Source: Acetobacter sp. UBA5411 (GTDB lineage Bacteria; Pseudomonadota; Alphaproteobacteria; Acetobacterales; Acetobacteraceae). From it: a stretch of 62,701 bases of DNA. Shown one piece after another: positions 44,218-54,500 of the stretch. Made by a program: the position numbers and the translations under genes. A model generated the notes under the pieces. The model ran no database searches, had not been told where the DNA came from, and saw only the letters and a program-made list of their open reading frames with translations. The stretch spans positions 74,550 through 137,250 of the forward strand of contig NZ_DHNR01000005.1 of NCBI RefSeq assembly GCF_002409645.1, read 5' to 3'. The first letter of the stretch is position 1. Each line of letters starts with the position of its first letter.

Positions 44218-44565
44218 GGACGAATAGACGCTCGGATTATTCCTCTTCTCCTGACGTCATTTTACCGATTTCAAACTGTCGTCACGAGAACGAATACCCT
44301 GAGTCTTTGCATTGCAGCTTTCAGGAAAAGTTTCACATTGCTCGCTGATGTTACCAGATAACCAGGGACGGTCTATTCCCACCAGAAATAGGCAGGATGC
44401 AATCAGGCCAATCCATCATGAGCGTGCTCCTACCTTTGCAATCGAAAGTTTCGACTATCAATCACCTGAAAAAATGGCTCGAAAAAAGTGCTTATCCGCC
44501 ATCCTGAATGACAAAGGAAAAAGCATCACAAGCGGAAGGCAGTTAAAAGCCCTTAGAACCGGACA
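44218..44565. other. Non-coding stretch at the island's right side
   Basis: No gene, repeat or RNA is recognised between the short frame at 43984-44217 and the glycosyltransferase-like gene. Several overlapping short frames exist but none has a ribosome site or family resemblance. The right boundary of the island is therefore not defined. Confidence 0.4.
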
Positions 44566-45822
44566 CTAAGTAGCGACAGCACCAAGTAGTTTTCCAAACA
44601 TCACTGGAGACCATCGACTGAAATCGAAACAATCTCTGTCAGGATCTTTGCTGTTTATGATCCGGCTCCACAAATCTCCCATGTAACCATGACGGTCGAG
44701 ACAGTCGTGGACGTCGTGACAGTATCCATTGGAAAGAAAGGCCATCACTGCGGCCCTCTGCATGGGCGTCAAGGACGGAGCGGTGGAGAGTTCGTCCGGA
44801 GAGCCGGCCGACAAACCATCCAGCATCGAGCGCCCATAAGTAAGGACGCACTTGCCATCAAGCAGGCCCATCATCCCGACAGAGGATGAAATTGTGAGAA
44901 CCGCTTCCACAAAAGGCAGAAGAGGTTCTGATGCGCCCACACTCAACTCTTCCGGGATAGGTCGAAAATTCGGAAATTCACGGGCAATCGCGGCTTCCAT
45001 TTCCGGAGGCAGACGCCAAAGCGGATGATAGGTTGCTACTGCCAGCCACTCAGAGGGAAGATCGGAGAGCCACCGCATGAGAAGCGCATCAAGCGGAATG
45101 GTTTCATAGGCGCCTTCATAAGTCAGCCAGTCGGGAGGCTGGAAGGCCAGAAGTGCGACAGGACGTCCCTCTTCCCTGATACCGGCTAACCACCGATCCA
45201 GCCCGCGCGTTTTGGCAGCCTCAATGCATTGATCACGAACATTATGCTGCCAGAGTGCGAGAACCTCATCAGCGTCTGCTTTCGGCAGAATGGTGTTTCG
45301 CAGACGTGAAGCGTCTTTACGCAGGAGATTGGCGGTCTGATGACCGCTCGGATCAAAGAAAAAGGCTGATTGACCAGTTATGCGCGGCAAAGGAGCCATT
45401 TCACTGAACACATGACGTTTGTCGTGAAATACAGCCTCGATATAGCGGTTCTGCGCATAGCTCAGGATCAGATCCGGATTGAAGCTCTCACGAATTTCTT
45501 CAAAAACATCCACAAGGGCCTGATTAAAAGGCGGAATGGATGCCGGAGCATACAGATCTCTTACATAGCGGTATCGGTCACCTCCGAACGCCTCAAGCAC
45601 ACGCCGGGGACTGACTTCGATCTGCAGCGTTGCTGTTTCGGGTCCGGTTCCGCGAAAGAAATCACAGAGCCACGGGCTGGTCGCTATGGCGAAGTTAAAC
45701 CGGCCACCACCCGCAGCATTTTCCATTCTGACAAATTGCGCGACCCAGCTGACCCACACGCTGAGCATCTGCGGGTCATTTCTGAAGCACGCTGGCTCCA
45801 CATAAAACAGGATGTTTTTCAT
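44566..45822 (-). CDS. Glycosyltransferase-like / capsule biosynthesis-like protein
   Basis: The 418-residue protein begins MKNILFYVEPACFRNDPQM and shows alternating strands and helices consistent with a GT-B type fold. A late VLTISSSVGMMGLLDGKCVLTYGRS recalls the donor-site turn and helix of capsular polysaccharide export or glycosyltransferase families, in which a Ser-rich loop precedes a glycine-rich helix. A middle block (GRPVALLAFQPPDWLTYEG, then DLPSEWLAVATYHPLW) resembles the start of the second domain. No signal peptide. Substrate unknown. It is solitary, starting 367 bases from a divergent envelope gene. Confidence 0.65.
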   Translation of the reverse strand: MKNILFYVEPACFRNDPQMLSVWVSWVAQFVRMENAAGGGRFNFAIATSPWLCDFFRGTGPETATLQIEVSPRRVLEAFGGDRYRYVRDLYAPASIPPFNQALVDVFEEIRESFNPDLILSYAQNRYIEAVFHDKRHVFSEMAPLPRITGQSAFFFDPSGHQTANLLRKDASRLRNTILPKADADEVLALWQHNVRDQCIEAAKTRGLDRWLAGIREEGRPVALLAFQPPDWLTYEGAYETIPLDALLMRWLSDLPSEWLAVATYHPLWRLPPEMEAAIAREFPNFRPIPEELSVGASEPLLPFVEAVLTISSSVGMMGLLDGKCVLTYGRSMLDGLSAGSPDELSTAPSLTPMQRAAVMAFLSNGYCHDVHDCLDRHGYMGDLWSRIINSKDPDRDCFDFSRWSPVMFGKLLGAVAT

Positions 45823-46189
45823 GATGTGTGGAACTACAATTGTGCAAAACGAAGCATGGCATGTGCCTTACGAAAGAGACAATCCTGCTTGGTATGTCAT
45901 TTTGGTGAAGAGGCCGTTACCATGTCCCACTACTGCAATGACAGAAACCAAGCCGGAAAGTGCACAGCGCCTGTCCGAAAAACAGCACTTTCTTGAGCAC
46001 GCCTCATCGCACCCGTCAGCGTTCAAACAGTGATGTGTTACCTGTCAGATCAATAGGTGAACGCTCCTCCTCGTATTTCCCGACAGTATTCGTCACGCCG
46101 TCGCTCTTCCTCCAGATCAGTGGATTGATGGCTTCAAATCACTGAAGTCTGCGCCTAATCTCTCTGCAAACTGAAGGGAACAGGCTTCA
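45823..46189. other. Intergenic region between divergent genes
   Basis: The 367 bases must hold promoters for both flanking genes. No operator-like symmetry, RNA gene or coding sequence is recognised on either strand. Confidence 0.5.
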
Positions 46190-48085
46190 ATGAAGACCCT
46201 GATCACAAAAAGTCTTTTGGCTATGATGTGCGGTCTGTCGGCGGGAGCCGTTACCGCGCAGGCTCGGGAAAGCGGATCTCCGCTTGCTCACGCGGCGATT
46301 GATGAGCACGAACATATCGCTCTGTCTAACGGCGGACTGGATGCCTCCGTCGATCTGGTGGAGAAACCTGATTGCAGCGTCCCCACCCTTCTGAGTGGCA
46401 ATGATGCGCTGGTTTCAGGAGCCTGTCGCATGGCTGTGCTCACCCTGAAAGACAGCACCCATCCAGATCGACCGGCCTTCACCACGCTGCTGACTCCCTA
46501 CAGTCGGGACGGCAGTGATGTCCGTGACCTTCAGCTTGATCTGCGCCATCTGGATGCCGCCTCCCCGCTCCCTCAGGCCGTTGTTTCGGTCTACACTGGA
46601 GGCGCTCACTGCTGCGCCCTGACATCCGTTGTCGGGATGACGAAAAACGGTACGTGGAGTGCGACACGGACCTCTGAACTCTCCGGAGAAGATCGGCCGT
46701 TTTTTGCCGATATTGACAAGGATGGCGCTCAGGAAATCGTCATCGGCGATAGCAGTTTTCTCTATACTTTTGCGTCCCACGCAGGGTCTTACACACCGGC
46801 GATCGTTTATCGCTACACCGACGGGCGTCTTGTGGACATCACGACGGACAGCGTGTCCCGACCCTATCTGGAACAGAGTCTCAAAGAAAACGAAGGCTTC
46901 TGGGTTCAGCAAAATCGCAGTGAACCCAACGGTTTTCTTGCCTATTACGTCGCTACCAAAGCCAATATGGGCCAGTTCCAGGCGGGATGGTCCTACATGC
47001 TGCCGCGCTATGACCATGAAATTGACGCGGCATTTTCTCTTTCCCGCTGCGCTCTCGGAGGACGGCTGGAAGCAGAATGCACCGCCGATGAGCAGGCTCC
47101 CCTTCCTTTCCCGCAGGCACTGGCCGGTTTTCTGGTCGCCGGCAATTACGTCACATCCGAACAGGCTCTGGCTACCGCACCGGAAGCGGAAGCCGCGATC
47201 AGGGCAGCAGACCATTACAGTCCTGACTTCTCCTGTCGCACTCCGCCCCAGAAAAACGGCGTAGCCATCATGCTGTGCGAAAACAGTCAGGCTGCTGAAC
47301 ACGAACTTCAGTTCGATCAGGTCTATTACGCCCTGCGGCAACTCGTCGGTCCTGCTGGCTGGCGTGCGCTCAAGCAGGAAATCATTCTGGCTGAAAATAC
47401 TGTTGACCAGCAATGCGGTCTTCCGGTTCCGGGCGAAGCAGACCAGACACTGCCGTCAAACGCCATCAGCTGTTACGCAACAGGCATGGACGCCCTGTCG
47501 GAGCAATATCGCAAAAAACTGTCCGGCCCTGCTCTGGAAGAGTCAAAACGACCGATCGACCAGCATATCGCCCTACAAAGACGCCTGATAAAGCTTGGAT
47601 ACTTGCCGGCAGGCTCAACGGCTGACGGTGTGTATGGTGAATCCACACGCACTGCCATTGCAGCGTGGCAGCGTGACACCGGTCGTCCGGACGTTTCGTC
47701 TTTCCTGTCTGACGCCGACGCAGCCGTAATTCTGGGCGCACCGGCTCCTGTCGCGGAAACCACCAGACCTACTGAAGCAGTATCGGAAAAGACTGCGCCT
47801 CCTCCTCCGGAAGTCGCTCCGTCCGCGCCTGTTCAGTCTGCAAAAGGCACGTTCCAACTGTTTGGACTGTCAGGCATCACAGCCCTGCTAGCTATAGCGG
47901 CCGGGATTGCACTGTATTTCGTGCCGTTCGTGATTGCCTGTGTTCGTGACACAGTGCGGAAACCTGCGGTCTTTGTCGTTAATCTATTCTTCGGCTGGAC
48001 TGGTCTGGGATGGATTGCAGCACTGGTCATGGCGTTGACATTTATACGTATGAACACAGAGTATTCCGCAAGAAATCACCACTGA
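46190..48085 (+). CDS. Envelope protein with PG-binding domain and superinfection-immunity-like membrane domain
   Basis: The 631-residue protein has a Sec signal peptide (cleaved near TAQARE) and a long periplasmic part with FG-GAP-like FFADIDKDGAQEIVIGDS. A Cys-containing segment follows (ALRQLVGPAGWRALKQEI to NAISCYATGMDALSEQYRK) that resembles lysozyme-inhibitor LprI-type repeats. Next is a peptidoglycan-binding domain (ALQRRLIKLGYLP...GVYGESTRTAIAAWQ, about residues 465-515), then a Pro/Ala-rich linker. The C-terminus has two membrane helices, ALYFVPFVIACVRDT and FVVNLFFGWTGLGWIAALVM, matching the superinfection-immunity (T4 Imm-like) pattern NLxxGWTxxGWxxAL. A strong terminator follows. 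Confidence 0.8.
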   Translation: MKTLITKSLLAMMCGLSAGAVTAQARESGSPLAHAAIDEHEHIALSNGGLDASVDLVEKPDCSVPTLLSGNDALVSGACRMAVLTLKDSTHPDRPAFTTLLTPYSRDGSDVRDLQLDLRHLDAASPLPQAVVSVYTGGAHCCALTSVVGMTKNGTWSATRTSELSGEDRPFFADIDKDGAQEIVIGDSSFLYTFASHAGSYTPAIVYRYTDGRLVDITTDSVSRPYLEQSLKENEGFWVQQNRSEPNGFLAYYVATKANMGQFQAGWSYMLPRYDHEIDAAFSLSRCALGGRLEAECTADEQAPLPFPQALAGFLVAGNYVTSEQALATAPEAEAAIRAADHYSPDFSCRTPPQKNGVAIMLCENSQAAEHELQFDQVYYALRQLVGPAGWRALKQEIILAENTVDQQCGLPVPGEADQTLPSNAISCYATGMDALSEQYRKKLSGPALEESKRPIDQHIALQRRLIKLGYLPAGSTADGVYGESTRTAIAAWQRDTGRPDVSSFLSDADAAVILGAPAPVAETTRPTEAVSEKTAPPPPEVAPSAPVQSAKGTFQLFGLSGITALLAIAAGIALYFVPFVIACVRDTVRKPAVFVVNLFFGWTGLGWIAALVMALTFIRMNTEYSARNHH

Positions 48086-48093
48086 AGTCACTA

Positions 48094-48128
48094 CAGGACC
48101 GCCCGGTCGCGGCGGTCCTGATCCTTTT
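48094..48128 (+). terminator. Rho-independent terminator
   Basis: CAGGACCGCC (48094-48103) and GGCGGTCCTG (48111-48120) form a 10-base GC-rich stem with a CGGTCGC loop, followed by ATCCTTTT. It starts eight bases after the stop of the envelope gene. Confidence 0.85.
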
Positions 48129-48173
48129 GCACATGGCCCAACACAGTGTGTTCAGACGCATCCAACAACAGGG

Positions 48174-50351
48174 TCAGTGGACAGTCGATACACTGTCGAC
48201 CAGCGCCCTTATTCCCGGCACGATATCAATCAGCAGACCGCCCGCTGGTTGAGGCAGAGGCGGAGACAGCAATTGCCACGATGAAGCTGCGAATGTCTCC
48301 TGCTGCTGGTCCAGAAGTTTTTCAATCTGCTTTCTTCTGGCTGTATCAATCGTTCCATCAAGCGCTTCGATGCCCGCCTCCGCCAATGCGGACAGTTGTT
48401 GCGAGACAGAACGTATCATTTCCAGCGCGGCAACGTCTCCGATCGTCTTTTCAAACTGACCATCATTGGCGGCCCATTTTTCAAGATCGCGGCGCAGTTC
48501 CAGCGCGACCGCATGATCACCGTGCGCATAGGCTTCCGCGAGTTGATTAAACTGCATTGCCGAAAAAGAATCTGGCTCCGCCATGGCGACCGGCCATGTG
48601 AGAAGCCCTTCTCCCGCCTTCTTGATCATTCTGTTGATTGTGTAATTCCTGACCGGACTGGTCACCTGCAACACCGTATCAAGCGTGTGCATGCTGGCAG
48701 CCGGATACCGTGACAGCATCTGTTCGTGATCCTGCTGTGTCGTGGTCAGAGCCAGCCTGTTCAACTGTGCGGCGACATGCGGCAAACGGCGCTCCATATC
48801 CGCGACATCCGTCACAGTTTCAGGCGACCACAGACGTTCTGCAATCACGGCGGCACGGGGCCAGACTCTCTGATTCAGCATCTGTTCTGAAACCGCTTCC
48901 GTCCACAGAACTGCCTCACCACCCAGAATATACTGCTTTTGCCGGGCGCTCAGAGGCGGAAGGCTGGGATCAAGCGCGAACGCATCCGCCAGTCTGAAAT
49001 GAATCTGCCGAGCGTGTTCCAGTTCTGCCCCCGCCAGACCACTCGCCATCAGATCATAGGGATCAACCCGATAATACTCACGCGCAGGTCTCAGAAGATC
49101 GAGATAATATCCTGAGGAGACAAGAGTCGGATGCAGCTTGGCTGTTGCTGCACTGATCCATTTCGAAGAGCGCCAGACATCGGCAACAACGGATTGTGGA
49201 ACAGGTGCGGACAGCACCTCATCCCATCCGATCATTGTCTTTCCCTGCCCAGCCAGAAAAGCCTGTATTTTCGCTGTAAATTCTCCCTGAAGCGCTGAGG
49301 CGTCAGGATAGTTGTGGGCTTTCATGTAGCTGGCGATCTGTGGATTGCCTGTCCACTGAGAGGCGACCACCTCATCGCCACCCGCATGGAAATAGGCATC
49401 CGGAAAGAGATATATCATTTCTACAAAAAGCTTTTCTACAAAATCGATCGTTTCCGATTTGGTGGGATCAAGAGCCGGATTGTTGGCGTTACTACCCGCG
49501 ATGCAGGCCGAACCACCTGTGCAAGCGGCATTGGCAGCAGGCAGCGGTTGCGCTTCGAGTTGCGGATACGCTTCCAGCACAGCTAGCGCGTGACCCGGCA
49601 CATCAAACTCCGGCACAACGCGAATACCCCGTTCAGCGGCATACGCGACAAGATCGCGAATCTCGTCCTGCGTATAATACTGCCCATGTGAAGAGACAGT
49701 CTGTAGCCGGGGGAAAAGCTGGCTTTCCACACGGAAAGCAGATCCATCACTCAAATGAAGATGGAGCACATTCAGTTTTGTCAGCTCCATTGCATCGATC
49801 TGACGCTTGAGCGTAGGCACGGACATAAAATGCCGCGCCACATCGATCATCAGTCCTCGCCAACGGAAGCGCGGAGCATCGCTGATCGTCACATCACGGA
49901 ATGACACGCTATCTGGCGTTGATCCCGCCAATTGCACCAGCGTTGCAAAACCATGCAGCACCCCCGCAGGACCTTCCGCACTCAGTGCGATTTTTCCCTG
50001 ATGGATTGTGAGTTGATAATTTTCCCGCTCACCGATTGCCAGGTAAGCGGGATCATCCTTGCTGCGGATTTCCAGAGAACAGGTCGTCTGTTTTTTATCA
50101 GAGCGCGAGGCCAAGTGCAGGGAATGCAACAGGCGTTCGCTGGCCCGCTCCAGCATGGGACTATGTGCGCCGTGCCAGTTGATCTTTATCTGGTCACAGG
50201 TTGTCTCTTCGTTACCTTGCCACGAAATAGTGGACGGGATCGGCATCAAGTCAGGAGAACTGGCTGCCTGCGCGTAAGAGCGTGGCAGCATGCAGAGGGA
50301 AGAGGCACAAGCCAAAAAGAGGATTGCGCGTAGGCGGTTTCTTTTTGTCAT
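48174..50351 (-). CDS. Beta-N-acetylhexosaminidase, GH20
   Basis: The 725-residue secreted glycosidase removes terminal GlcNAc or GalNAc by substrate-assisted catalysis. A signal peptide is cleaved near SYAQAA. The GH20b N-terminal domain includes GVLHGFATLVQL. The catalytic barrel begins FRWRGLMIDVARHFM and has LHLHLSDGSAFR, GIRVVPEFDVPGHA and the catalytic Asp326-Glu327 in YFHAGGDEVVAS; WDEVL and GGEAVLWTEAVSEQ line the -1 site. The C-terminal 130 residues are an extra helical domain. Because of its export it may act on chitin oligosaccharides or on peptidoglycan or glycan debris. It is solitary. Confidence 0.95.
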   Translation of the reverse strand: MTKRNRLRAILFLACASSLCMLPRSYAQAASSPDLMPIPSTISWQGNEETTCDQIKINWHGAHSPMLERASERLLHSLHLASRSDKKQTTCSLEIRSKDDPAYLAIGERENYQLTIHQGKIALSAEGPAGVLHGFATLVQLAGSTPDSVSFRDVTISDAPRFRWRGLMIDVARHFMSVPTLKRQIDAMELTKLNVLHLHLSDGSAFRVESQLFPRLQTVSSHGQYYTQDEIRDLVAYAAERGIRVVPEFDVPGHALAVLEAYPQLEAQPLPAANAACTGGSACIAGSNANNPALDPTKSETIDFVEKLFVEMIYLFPDAYFHAGGDEVVASQWTGNPQIASYMKAHNYPDASALQGEFTAKIQAFLAGQGKTMIGWDEVLSAPVPQSVVADVWRSSKWISAATAKLHPTLVSSGYYLDLLRPAREYYRVDPYDLMASGLAGAELEHARQIHFRLADAFALDPSLPPLSARQKQYILGGEAVLWTEAVSEQMLNQRVWPRAAVIAERLWSPETVTDVADMERRLPHVAAQLNRLALTTTQQDHEQMLSRYPAASMHTLDTVLQVTSPVRNYTINRMIKKAGEGLLTWPVAMAEPDSFSAMQFNQLAEAYAHGDHAVALELRRDLEKWAANDGQFEKTIGDVAALEMIRSVSQQLSALAEAGIEALDGTIDTARRKQIEKLLDQQQETFAASSWQLLSPPLPQPAGGLLIDIVPGIRALVDSVSTVH

Positions 50352-50420
50352 AACGTGCTCTTCTACCCTTCTGTCGGCTTGTCCTACGAAACAGCTCTCT
50401 TCAAGTTTGATGAAGTTATC

Positions 50421-51431
50421 TCAGGAGGTTTTTCCTGACACCGTCTTTTCGCTGTCCAGCACTGCCATCTGCTTTGGGTCATACCGCTCTCCCGCTGCAG
50501 CTCCCTTGGGAACTGCCTGTTCAATGGCCGCAAGGTCGGCTGATGTCAGTGTGAGATCAAGGGCGCCAAGAGCTTCTGAAAGCCGGTCACGCCTGCGCGC
50601 GCCGATTAATGGCACAATGTCATCACCCTGTGCCGCGACCCATGCGATGGCCAACTGAGCGACGGTGGTGTTTCTGGCTTTTGCAATTTCGCGCAACGTT
50701 TCAACGAGAGCCAGATTCTGCTCGACGTTGCCTTCCTGAAAGCGTGGACTATGCACGCGAAAATCACCGGGCGTTCTGGCCGTCTGCCAGTGTCCACTGA
50801 TCAGGCCACGCGCAAGCACGCCATACGCAGTAATGCCGATCCCGAGTTCACGACAGGTCGGAAGGATGCTGTCTTCGATGCCGCGCGAAATCAGGGAATA
50901 TTCTATCTGAAGATCACAGATCGGATGGACCGATGCCGCACGCCGGATGGTTTCCGGTCCGACTTCCGAAAGCCCGATGTGCCGCACATAACCAGCCTGC
51001 ACCATGTCCGCGATAGCGCCGATTGTCTCTTCAACAGGAACTGCGGGATCAAGCCGGGCGGGTCGGTAAATATCGATATGATCAAGACCGAGCCGTTGCA
51101 GCGTATAGGCCAGAAAATTCTTCATGGCGGCAGGCCGGGCATCGTAAGCGCCCCAGTTTCCGGCCGGATCACGCATAGCGCCAAACTTGACGCTGACGAG
51201 GAATCTGTCGCGCGCGACGCCTTTGAGCGCCTCTCCGATCAGCATCTCGTTATGGCCCATGCCATAGAAGTCACCGGTATCGAGCAGCGTAACGCCCGCG
51301 TCTAGTGCGGCATGAATGGTGGCGATACTCTCAGTCCGATCGGCAGGACCATACATGCCGGACATGCTCATGCAGCCAAGCCCGATCTCGGAAACTTCAG
51401 GACCGTTCTTGCCAAGTCGTCGTAATTTCAT
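50421..51431 (-). CDS. Aldo/keto reductase lacking the catalytic histidine
   Basis: This 336-residue TIM-barrel oxidoreductase resembles AKR13-type enzymes (SEIGLGCMSMSGMYG). Tetrad residues Asp51 and Tyr56 lie in LLDTGDFYG, and Lys82 in VSVKFGA. The position of the fourth residue, His in IDLYYQHRVDP, reads IDIYRPARLDP, giving Ala125 and no His. Later NADPH-binding elements (YGVLARGLISGHW, AQLAIAWVAAQGDDIVPLIGARRRDRL) are present. It may be catalytically altered or specialised. The ATG at 51431 is chosen because upstream codons overlap gltB and its terminator. The promoter must lie close to that terminator. Confidence 0.9.
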   Translation of the reverse strand: MKLRRLGKNGPEVSEIGLGCMSMSGMYGPADRTESIATIHAALDAGVTLLDTGDFYGMGHNEMLIGEALKGVARDRFLVSVKFGAMRDPAGNWGAYDARPAAMKNFLAYTLQRLGLDHIDIYRPARLDPAVPVEETIGAIADMVQAGYVRHIGLSEVGPETIRRAASVHPICDLQIEYSLISRGIEDSILPTCRELGIGITAYGVLARGLISGHWQTARTPGDFRVHSPRFQEGNVEQNLALVETLREIAKARNTTVAQLAIAWVAAQGDDIVPLIGARRRDRLSEALGALDLTLTSADLAAIEQAVPKGAAAGERYDPKQMAVLDSEKTVSGKTS

Positions 51432-51481
51432 AGCGGGCGATCTTTCTCTTGTCTGAACGAAGGTCTTTTCAGGCTGCAAAT

Positions 51482-51510
51482 AAAAACGGGCAGTCCTGAG
51501 ACTGCCCGCT
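51482..51510 (-). terminator. Rho-independent terminator after gltB
   Basis: On the minus strand CGGGCAGTC, loop TCAG and GACTGCCCG are followed by TTTTTA. It lies 23 bases beyond the gltB stop and immediately upstream of the aldo/keto reductase start. Confidence 0.9.
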
Positions 51511-51532
51511 GGAAACAATCCTGTACGTAAGA

Positions 51533-54500
51533 TCAGGCGGAAATCGCCACCTGTTCCGGTGCCGCAAACCCGATGATCTTTGCATAATCTTTCGGAACCA
51601 CCTGCCAGAAGCGCGGCAGGACTTCCTCCCATTTATGCAGCAGCATCGCAGCATACGAAGACTGGGTTTCGGTCGCATGCGCCTCGACAAGAGCGCGAAG
51701 TTTTTCTTCCCACTTCTTCTGATCGACACGCACCCAGAACACGTTGTCCGGGTTGACCTTCTGTTCGAACGATCCGTCCTCGTCGTAGACGAAGGCCATG
51801 CCGCCCGTGAAGCCAGCGCCAAAGTTGTCGCCAGAGTCACCAAGGATCACAACCGTTCCACCCGTCATGTATTCACAGGCGTTGGAACCACAGCCTTCAA
51901 CCACAGCGGTCGCACCGGAGTTACGCACGGCGAAACGCTCACCGGCGAGACCTGCGGCATACAGCGTGCCCGCCGTTGCGCCATACAGGACCGTGTTGCC
52001 GACAATCGCGTTTTCATTCGATGCCAGCACGCTGGATGCCGAAGGACGCACGACGATGGTCGCACCGGACAGACCCTTGCCGACATAGTCGTTGGCGTCG
52101 CCATGTACTTCCAGCTTCAAACCCTGCACGGCGAACGCGCCGAGCGACTGACCGGCAGAACCACGCAGACGCACCGTCAGGTGACCCGGCGCCAGCGTGG
52201 CCATGCCATACTGCCGCACGATCATGGAGGAGATGCGTGTGCCGATGGCGCGCATGGTGTTCTGCACGTTGTACTGAAGCTGCATCTTCTCGCCGTGATC
52301 GAATAGCGGACGGGCATCCGCGATCATCTGTGCGTCGAGCGTGTCGGGCACCTCGTTCCGGCCCTCAAGCGTGCAGTAGCGCGCATGTGGGCCGGGGTCG
52401 GCCTGAACCAGAAGCGGGTTCAGATCAAGATCATCGAGATACTCGGAACCACGCGAAACCTGATGCAGTAGATCCGTGCGGCCGATCACCTCGTTCAGCG
52501 TCTTGAAACCGAGTGATGCGAGGATATTCCTGACATCTTCAGCAATGAACGAGAACAGGCTGATGACCTTCTCTGGCGTGCCTTCGAACTTGGCGCGCAT
52601 GGCCGGGTCCTGCGAACAGACACCCACCGGGCAGGTGTTCGAGTGGCACTGACGCACCATGATGCAGCCCATCGCCACGAGGCTCGCCGTGCCGATGCCG
52701 AACTCTTCCGCACCGAGCATGGCGGCAATCACCACGTCCCTACCCGTCTTGATGCCACCATCGGTGCGCAGCGTGACGCGATGACGCAGACGGTTGAGCA
52801 TCAGCACCTGATGCGCCTCCGCCAGACCAAGCTCCCACGGCAGACCGGCATATTTTACGGAAGACAGCGGGCTGGCGCCCGTGCCGCCGGAATGACCGGA
52901 AATCAGGATCGCATCGGCTTTCGCCTTCGCCACACCTGCCGCGATGGTGCCGATACCCGAACGGGCTACCAGCTTCACGGTAACACGCGCATCCGGGTTG
53001 ATCTGCTTCAGGTCATAGATGAGCTGCGCAAGATCCTCGATCGAGTAAATGTCGTGATGCGGTGGCGGGGAGATCAGCGTCACACCCGGCGTTGCATGAC
53101 GCAGCTTGGCGATCAGTTCCGTGACCTTGAAGCCCGGAAGCTGTCCGCCCTCACCCGGTTTCGCACCCTGCGCAACCTTGATCTCAAGCTCGCGGCAATC
53201 GTTCAGATACTGCGCCGTGACGCCGAAGCGACCGGACGCGACCTGCTTGATGGCTGAGGACGCATTGTCACCATTCGGGCGCGGCTTGGCGCGAGCCGGA
53301 TCCTCACCACCCTCGCCGGAATCGGACTTCGCGCCGATACGGTTCATGGCGATGGAAAGCGTCTCATGCGCTTCCGGGCTGAGCGCACCGAGCGAGATGG
53401 CCGGCGCGATCAGGCGCTTGCGCAACTGCGTGATGCTTTCGACCGATTCCACCGGAATGGCTTCACGGTCGCTCTTGAAGTCGAGCAGATCACGCAGCGC
53501 CACCGGCGGCTGACGACGCACGGCATCGGCATAACGCTGATAGATCGAGAAGCTGTCTGTTCCGACAGCTGTCTGGAGCATGTGGATCAGCGTGCCGTCG
53601 AAGGCATGCGTCTCACCACTCCGGCGCAGCTTGTAGAGACCACCAACCGGCAGGACAGCAGCCGAAGTGTCCCAGGCCTGCTCGTGGAAGCTCAGGATGT
53701 TCTTGGCGATGCCGCCAAGCCCGATGCCCGAGATGCGCGAGGCCATACCAGGGAAGAACTCGGCGACCAGCGCGCGGGACAGGCCGACGGCCTCGAAATT
53801 GCAGCCACCACGATAGGACGCCATGATCGAGATGCCCATCTTGGACATGATCTTGAGCAGGCCCTTGTCGATGGCCTTGCGATAGCGCTCGACCGCGGTG
53901 CGCAGAGACATATCGCCACAGAGGCCACGACGGATACGATCCGCGATGCTTTCCTGTGCGAGATACGGGTTCACCGTTGTCGCGCCGACACCGAGCGTCA
54001 CGGCCACGGCATGCACGTCCAGCACGTCCGAGGTCCGGACGTTCAGCGAGGTGAATGTCCGCAGCGAGTTGCGCACCAGATGCGTATGCACGGCGGCAAC
54101 GGCGAGGATGGTCGGAATACCGGCGCGCTCGGCGGACTGGTTCTCGTCAGTCAGGAATACATGCGAGCAGCCTTCCCGGACACGCTCTTCAGCCTCCCGA
54201 CGGATACGGGCAATGGCCTCACGGAGACCGGTCTCGCCTTCCGCTGCTATGAAGGTTGTATCAATGCTTCCGCCGCGGTCGCCACAGAACTTGCGAAGCG
54301 CCTCGAACTCACCGCTGGTCAGGATCGGACTGGGAAGCTGGAGCAGATCGCACTGATCTTCCGTCTCCTCCAGAATATTACCGAGATTGCCCAGTCGCGT
54401 GAGCAGGCTCATCACCCGTGTTTCACGCAGTGAGTCGATCGGAGGGTTCGTAACCTGACTGAATCCCTGACGGAAATAATGCGCCAGCCCGCGATACCGC

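Noticed and set aside
53366..54433. Open frame of 355 codons on the plus strand
   Set aside because: It is antisense to the well-conserved FMN domain of gltB.
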